This document shows positions 59,310-64,000 of a stretch of DNA of 64,000 nucleotides, piece by piece. Both the position numbers and the translations under genes were made by a program. The stretch comes from Verrucomicrobiales bacterium (lineage in GTDB: Bacteria > Verrucomicrobiota > Verrucomicrobiia > Verrucomicrobiales > DEV007). The stretch lies in NCBI GenBank assembly GCA_029213005.1, contig JARGPI010000008.1, forward strand, positions 1 to 64,000, read 5' to 3'. How positions within the stretch are numbered: the stretch's first letter is position 1; each line of letters opens with the position of its first letter. The notes under the pieces are model-generated. The model did no database searches. It worked only from the letters and a program-made list of their open reading frames with translations, and was not told the origin of the DNA.

Positions 59310-61091
59310 ATGAGCCACCCTGTTATCAGAGAAGAGACTCGTCTTCAAGGGATTGGCGTGTCTCCGGGCATCAGTTGTGGCCAGGCAGCACTCCTCGGTA
59401 AAGCACTTCTCGAACCCGAAGAGCGCAAGATCACCGTTCAGGAGATCGAGCCGGAAAAGGAACGGCTCAAGAATGCTCTCGCCGTGACCCGCGTGCAGAT
59501 CAGCGAGTTACAGCAGCGCATCATGGAAACAGCCGGGGCTGACCATGCCTCGATTTTTGATGCTCACCTTCTTCTCCTTGAGGACAGCACGGTCCTCGGT
59601 GAAGTGGTGCGGCGCATGGAAATGGACCTCTGCTCGATCGATTGGGCCTATTTCAAAATCATCAGCCAATACGCTGACTCCCTCAGAAAAATCTCCGACC
59701 CGTATCTCCGGGAAAGAGCCATCGATATCGAAGATGTCGCGCAGCGGGTTCTCAAAAATCTCCGTTGGCCCGATGGCAACTGGCTCGCCCCGAAGATGAA
59801 CGAAAATGCCAGTATCGTACTGGCCCGGGATCTGACACCCTCCGACACCATCGGCTTTGATCGCGATAAAGTGAAAGGCTTCGCCACCGAGGCAGGCAGC
59901 GCCACGTCGCACACCGCCATCATGGCGCACTCGCTTAATATCCCGGCAGTTGTCGCGCTTCACGACTTTAAGAATACCTGCCTCCCGGGCGACCACGTAC
60001 TGGTGGACGGTTATAAGGGCCTGGTTATCATCAACCCCTCCCCGGACACTCTCAATAAATACGGTCCTTTGATCGAAAGGGAGAATCAACTGGTCGATAA
60101 TCTCAGTTCCCTCAAAGATGCCGATACGGCGACTGCGGATGGCAAACGCATCATACTTTCCGCCAACATCGAGTTTGTCGACGAACTGAATGTCGTGGCA
60201 GCGCAGGGCGCGGAAGGAGTCGGGCTCTACCGGACCGAATTTTTCTACCTCACCGACAAAACCCTGCAGAGTGAGGATAACCAGACCGAAAATTACAAAC
60301 GAGTGGCCGAGGCCTGCGATCCTCACGGCGTCATCATTCGAACGCTCGACCTCGGGGGCGACAAACTGCTGCCCGAACTCTTCGAAGAACCCCAACCCAA
60401 CCCTTTCCTCGGTTGGAGGGGCGTCCGGGTCAGTCTCGATCGACCCGAAGAATTCAAAGTTCAGCTCCGCGCCATCCTCAGAGCGAGCGCTTTTGGAAAG
60501 ACGAGGGTCATGTACCCGTTCATCTCCAATCTGGGAGAAGTTCAAGACGCCAACAGCCTGCTCGAAGAAGCCAAGAACGAACTCCGGGACCGGGGAGTCC
60601 CCTTCGACGAGCACATTGAACGCGGTGCCATGATCGAGATCCCCAGCGCGGTGATGGTAGCGGATCACATCGCCCGCGAAATTGATTTCTTTTCAATCGG
60701 AACCAACGATCTGGTGCAATACACCACGGCAGTTGATCGCGTAAACGATCGCGTCGCCAATCTGTATCGCCCCGCGCACCCCGCGGTTATTGAGATGATC
60801 CATCTCACAGCGGAAGCCGCCCACCGAAACGGCATCTGGGTCGGTATTTGCGGGGAAGCGGCCAGCGACCTTCGATTGACCCCAATTTGGATCGGACTCG
60901 GCATCGATGAATTATCGGTCGGTCCGGCTCAGGTCTTGCGTCTCAGGAAAGCCATTTCCTGCCTCTCCACTCAGGAGTGTATCGATCTGGCAAAAGAAGC
61001 CAGAACCAAAGGACGCGCCCGGGAGGTCATGGAAATTTCCAATAAATTGGCTGGAAATTCCTATCCAGAGCTTTTAGAATCGCCCTCTTAA
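59310..61091 (+). CDS. ptsI: Phosphoenolpyruvate-protein phosphotransferase (enzyme I)
   Basis: Takes phosphate from PEP and passes it to HPr. The phosphorylated His is His201 in AGSATSHTAIMAHSLNIPAV. The PEP-binding barrel has EGVGLYRTEFFYLTD, GWRGVRVSLDRPEEF, RVMYPFISNLGEV, DFFSIGTNDLVQYTTAVDR and the catalytic Cys514 in WVGICGEAASDLRLTP. The 593-residue length is normal. ATG at 59310 is used; an earlier in-frame TTG adds only low-complexity sequence. No HPr or sugar-specific enzyme II is in the window, so it may work in a regulatory rather than transport PTS. Confidence 0.96.
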   Translation: MSHPVIREETRLQGIGVSPGISCGQAALLGKALLEPEERKITVQEIEPEKERLKNALAVTRVQISELQQRIMETAGADHASIFDAHLLLLEDSTVLGEVVRRMEMDLCSIDWAYFKIISQYADSLRKISDPYLRERAIDIEDVAQRVLKNLRWPDGNWLAPKMNENASIVLARDLTPSDTIGFDRDKVKGFATEAGSATSHTAIMAHSLNIPAVVALHDFKNTCLPGDHVLVDGYKGLVIINPSPDTLNKYGPLIERENQLVDNLSSLKDADTATADGKRIILSANIEFVDELNVVAAQGAEGVGLYRTEFFYLTDKTLQSEDNQTENYKRVAEACDPHGVIIRTLDLGGDKLLPELFEEPQPNPFLGWRGVRVSLDRPEEFKVQLRAILRASAFGKTRVMYPFISNLGEVQDANSLLEEAKNELRDRGVPFDEHIERGAMIEIPSAVMVADHIAREIDFFSIGTNDLVQYTTAVDRVNDRVANLYRPAHPAVIEMIHLTAEAAHRNGIWVGICGEAASDLRLTPIWIGLGIDELSVGPAQVLRLRKAISCLSTQECIDLAKEARTKGRAREVMEISNKLAGNSYPELLESPS

Positions 61092-61176
61092 CAGATTTTG
61101 ATTGCAGACCGCCCAAAAATTACTTAACTAATCCGTAACACTTTACTGTCAAGGAATGTTAATCAAAAGGAAGGAC

Positions 61177-62415
61177 ATGCCCTTTCAAACCAAAAACCCC
61201 GGTTTGAAGCGTGGGAAGTGGGTTGTTGAAAGGTCAATAATATTGATCTCCCTTTCGCTGTGTCTATCCGTTTTGCAGTGTCCGGCACCCGATTTTAAGG
61301 TGCCCAGTTTTCCTCAGTTTTTTAAGGGCAAGGGAAACGATGACCTTCAGGAAGTGGGTCGTGCTCCCACCGGCCCCGGCGGGCTCTGCCAGTTACCGAA
61401 TGGCGATTACATCATTTCCTGCCATCAATTTTTCGGTCATCAGTATCGGGTGATGAGAAAGAGCCGCGATGGTTGGGCTCCCTTTCCGAATCTGGAGATG
61501 AACACTCCGGGAAGCGGATCGCCGATTGAACTGGATTCGGTTCTCGGTGTGGTCAACGACGGGAATATCGTCTGGATGCTCGACAATGGCCGACGAAGCG
61601 GTAAAGAGCCCAAGCTGATTGCCTGGGATGCCAAGAAAGAAGCGCTCCATCGGATCATCCTGCTGGTTCCGTCGGTGAAAAAGACTTCAATCCTCAAAAA
61701 TCTGGTGTTGGATCCAAACCATCCATTTATTTACATTTCCGATCCTGCGGATGGAGCGGATTCCGCAATCATCGTGGTCGATTTGCAAACCGGCCTCTCC
61801 CGCCGCGTGCTTCAGGGCCACGTTTCGGTCCGCAACGATCCAAGTGTCAGTATTATTCTGGACGGAAAACCACTCGAAGCCCGTCGCGCCGACGGTCAGA
61901 TAGCAACTCCCCTGTCCGGAGTGAGCCCTTTTGCTCTCGACCGGAAAGGCGAATGGCTCTACTACGGCCCGCGCAACAGCACCACTCTTTACCGTATCAA
62001 AACAGACCTCCTCCGGCGCGCCGACCTCGCTTCAGCAACGTTGAACGCTCATGTGAAAGGCTTTTCACCCAAACCGGTTTGCGACAGTATCGTGATCGAT
62101 TCCAAAGAGAGAATTTACTTCTCCGATATCGGAAACAGTGCGGTGACTTACGTCACTCCCGACGACGGCTATCTGGAAATTCACTCACTGGTCAAGGATC
62201 CCCGGATGGTTTGGCCCGGCGGTCTGCTTTTCGGAACCGACGGCCAACTCCACTTTTTCTGCAATCAGTTGAACCGGGCGCCAATCTTCAACGGCGGCCG
62301 GAATCAAACCTCATCACCCTACTATTTGTTCAAAATCAGGGCTCTCCCGACCAAGCGCTTCAAAGGGCTGCCCGACTTTCCGTCCAAGCTCCCTCAACCG
62401 CTTAAGAATCAGTAG
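61177..62415 (+). CDS. Secreted MRJP/Yellow-like propeller protein
   Basis: A 412-residue exported protein with a signal-like segment (RSIILISLSLCLSVLQCPAP; C may be lipidated) and a beta-propeller. Blocks such as LDSVLGVVNDGNIVWMLDNG, PKLIAWDAKKEALHRIILLV, FIYISDPADGADSAIIVVDL and GVSPFALDRKGEWLYYGPRN are the pattern of the major royal jelly protein/Yellow family, sporadic in bacteria. The ligand or reaction is unknown. ATG at 61177 follows AAAGGAAGGAC and is chosen over ATG 61156. The stop at 62415 directly abuts the prmC start. Confidence 0.82.
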   Translation: MPFQTKNPGLKRGKWVVERSIILISLSLCLSVLQCPAPDFKVPSFPQFFKGKGNDDLQEVGRAPTGPGGLCQLPNGDYIISCHQFFGHQYRVMRKSRDGWAPFPNLEMNTPGSGSPIELDSVLGVVNDGNIVWMLDNGRRSGKEPKLIAWDAKKEALHRIILLVPSVKKTSILKNLVLDPNHPFIYISDPADGADSAIIVVDLQTGLSRRVLQGHVSVRNDPSVSIILDGKPLEARRADGQIATPLSGVSPFALDRKGEWLYYGPRNSTTLYRIKTDLLRRADLASATLNAHVKGFSPKPVCDSIVIDSKERIYFSDIGNSAVTYVTPDDGYLEIHSLVKDPRMVWPGGLLFGTDGQLHFFCNQLNRAPIFNGGRNQTSSPYYLFKIRALPTKRFKGLPDFPSKLPQPLKNQ

Positions 62416-63261
62416 ATGTCCACGGTTCTCGACACGTTGCAAAAGGGAACTGGCTACCTTGAGAAATACGGGGTTGAGGATGCCCGCCTCAATATGCAGC
62501 ATCTTCTCGCTCACGTCCTGAAGTGCGACCGGATGCAAATCTATGTGGACTTCGATCGACAGTTGACCGAGCCGCAACTCGTTACTCTGAGAGGTTTAAC
62601 GAAACGCCGCGCGGGTGGTGAACCGCTTCAACATTTGCTCGGCACCAGCGAATTTTGCGGTCTGGAATTCAAAACTGACGACCGCGCTTTGATCCCCCGC
62701 CCTGAGACGGAAGATCTCACGGAACGCTGCTCCCAACTCGAGCTACCCGGTTCTCCACGGATTCTGGATCTTGGATGCGGCAGCGGAGTGATCGGCATTT
62801 CTCTCGCCAGCCTACTGAAAGAAAATAATCCCCGGATCACACTCGCCGATGTGTCTCAGGAGGCGCTCGACCTCGCCGAAGAAAACCACAGAGCCTTGCT
62901 TCCGAATTCTGATATCCAACTGATCCGCAGCGACCTTTTCCAAAATATCGAGGGCACCTTCGACCTTATCGTCGCAAATTTGCCCTACATTCCGAAAAGC
63001 GAGGAAACGACATTGAGTCGCGAAGTTCAGCGCGATCCATCGCTTGCTCTATATGGCGGCGAAATCGGAACCGAATTGATCGCGCTCTTTTTCGATCAAG
63101 TCGGAAGTCATATCGAGCCGGGAGGAACCGTTGCTCTGGAATACGGCATTAATCAGGAAGAGGAAGTCAAATCACTGGCCGAAAACGCCCAGTTTGAGAA
63201 GGTTGAAATCATCAAAGATCTCTACGGGGTAAACCGCTTTCTTTTCGCTGTGAAAATCTGA
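62416..63261 (+). CDS. prmC: Peptide chain release factor N5-glutamine methyltransferase PrmC
   Basis: Methylates the GGQ glutamine of release factors with SAM. The N-terminal helical domain (about 1-75) is followed by LGTSEFCGLEFKTDDRALIP and RPETEDLTE, the SAM loop ILDLGCGSGVIGISLA and the catalytic tetrapeptide in FDLIVANLPYIPKSE. The catalytic motif reads NLPY rather than the usual NPPY. The 281-residue length is normal. It starts on the base after the MRJP-like stop and is followed by the murA-type gene 29 bp later. Confidence 0.92.
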   Translation: MSTVLDTLQKGTGYLEKYGVEDARLNMQHLLAHVLKCDRMQIYVDFDRQLTEPQLVTLRGLTKRRAGGEPLQHLLGTSEFCGLEFKTDDRALIPRPETEDLTERCSQLELPGSPRILDLGCGSGVIGISLASLLKENNPRITLADVSQEALDLAEENHRALLPNSDIQLIRSDLFQNIEGTFDLIVANLPYIPKSEETTLSREVQRDPSLALYGGEIGTELIALFFDQVGSHIEPGGTVALEYGINQEEEVKSLAENAQFEKVEIIKDLYGVNRFLFAVKI

Positions 63262-63290
63262 AATATCAAGTAGCCTCCCAGCGATTAGAC

Positions 63291-64000
63291 ATGGAAAATC
63301 TGAGAGTATTTGGAGGCCAGCCTTTAAACGGAAAAGTCGTTCCCGCTGGAAACAAAAACGCATCGTTGCCAATTCTTTGCGCCACGCTACTGACGTCTGA
63401 TGAGGTGACGCTTCATAATCTCCCGGATATTACCGATGTTCGCCGATTTCTGAAGATGTTCGAAGATCTCGGCAGCGAGGTCAGTTACGATCCGGTGACT
63501 CATCTCGGAGTGATCCGGCACCGGAATCTTTCCGAAGTCGATCCCGAGCAGATTCCCGCTCAAATGCGTTCTTCGATCCTGTTATTTTCTTCACTGACTG
63601 CGCGCGTCGGGGAAGCGAAATTTCATTCGAATACCAAAGGCTGTGCGCTGGGACTTCGCGAGGTTGATCCCCATATCTATGCTCTGAAAAGCCTCGGCTA
63701 CGAAGTCGACATGGAACCGGAAGGCTTTACTTTCCGCAAGCCCATGGATCGCCCCAGTGACGATATTATCTACTGGCTCGACTACGCATCGGTTACGGCG
63801 ACGGAAAACTTTATCATGGGAGCTGTGGTCGGCAAGGGACGCGCCACACTCCACAATGCCGCCTGTGAACCCCACGTTCAGGATCTGTGTCACTTCCTGA
63901 AAAAGATGGGAGCCAAAATCAAAGGCATCGGCACCAACCGGATAATTATCGAGGGCGTCGAAGGTCTTAATGGATGCGAACATCGCATCATCGACGATCA
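63291..64000 (+). CDS. murA: UDP-N-acetylglucosamine 1-carboxyvinyltransferase, 3' end missing
   Basis: First committed step of peptidoglycan synthesis: transfer of enolpyruvate from PEP to UDP-GlcNAc. The frame is open from ATG 63291 to the window end (236 residues, more than half of the normal 420). The start VFGGQPLNGKVVPAGNKNAS has the substrate Lys and Asn (usually GAKNA, here GNKNA). Asp-Arg block PDITDVRRFLKMFEDLG and the loop TKGCALGLREVDPHIYALKS with the PEP-binding Cys are all present. The fosfomycin-target Cys is therefore retained. An EPSP-type paralogue (MurZ) cannot be excluded without the rest. Confidence 0.9.
   Translation, partial: MENLRVFGGQPLNGKVVPAGNKNASLPILCATLLTSDEVTLHNLPDITDVRRFLKMFEDLGSEVSYDPVTHLGVIRHRNLSEVDPEQIPAQMRSSILLFSSLTARVGEAKFHSNTKGCALGLREVDPHIYALKSLGYEVDMEPEGFTFRKPMDRPSDDIIYWLDYASVTATENFIMGAVVGKGRATLHNAACEPHVQDLCHFLKKMGAKIKGIGTNRIIIEGVEGLNGCEHRIIDD

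Noticed and set aside
59508..60668. Long antisense reading frame of 386 codons opposite ptsI
   Set aside because: It lies entirely within the conserved ptsI gene, has no recognisable domain, and its composition is the mirror of ptsI codon bias.
1..64000. tRNA, rRNA, insertion sequence or prophage
   Set aside because: No T-loop consensus, ribosomal motifs, transposase or phage genes were seen by eye; a dedicated scan could still find a missed small RNA.

Overview
The window looks like a chromosomal segment of a free-living, probably aquatic member of the PVC superphylum, most likely Verrucomicrobiota. The evidence is the set of families typical of that group: DUF1592/DUF1588 and DUF1552 proteins (2882-6703), a DUF1501 plus PSCyt/DUF1549/DUF1553 pair (33928-38192), a PVC-type beta-propeller with a c-type haem motif (24135-26336), two formylglycine sulfatases, and several Gfo/Idh/MocA oxidoreductases and a sugar isomerase that mostly carry twin-arginine signals. 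Base composition and codon use look even throughout. I saw no rRNA, tRNA, transposase, prophage or CRISPR locus.

Layout. 1-8.8 kb: a truncated zinc-ribbon/TPR membrane protein, a small anchored protein, the DUF1552-DUF1592 pair, a sulfatase and an atypical LuxR-type regulator. 8.9-15.4 kb: a hipBA toxin-antitoxin pair, two Gfo/Idh/MocA genes and mutL, with an almost identical two-operator block on both sides of the oxidoreductase pair. 15.4-27.3 kb: an IscA/ErpA-type protein, argA, a flippase plus GT32 transferase pair, secreted sugar-metabolism proteins, a TPR membrane protein, the haem-binding propeller and a nucleotidyltransferase-like protein. 27.4-33 kb: a five- or six-gene operon for a MacAB/Lol-like exporter, with a Cys-rich small protein first and a Cys-containing lipoprotein last. 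33-40 kb: an SGNH hydrolase, the DUF1501/PSD1 pair with a structured leader, and a second sulfatase. 40-46 kb: housekeeping genes (accA, a degenerate L,D-transpeptidase-like protein, acpP, thiH, thiS, der). 46-56 kb: an unusual cluster of a 1125-residue BON-repeat/OmpA protein, a 71-residue membrane protein, a 1919-residue protein with 13 helix-hairpin-helix modules and a C-terminal von Willebrand A-like domain, and a Bat-operon-like membrane protein. 56-64 kb: nadD, a LOG-family protein, ptsI, an MRJP/Yellow-like protein, prmC and a truncated murA-type gene.

Two features stand out. First, a 17-bp near-palindrome with core GTACCCTGTAC occurs in short arrays at five separate places (5.4, 14.2, 33.0, 44.5 and 59.1 kb). 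The units are always exactly 22 bp apart; one array lies in frame inside the MutL linker and the others lie between genes. Second, the 46-56 kb cluster appears to build a large envelope-spanning structure from repeated small domains; I know of no described system with this composition.

All function calls come from reading motifs in the translated sequence. No database search was run.
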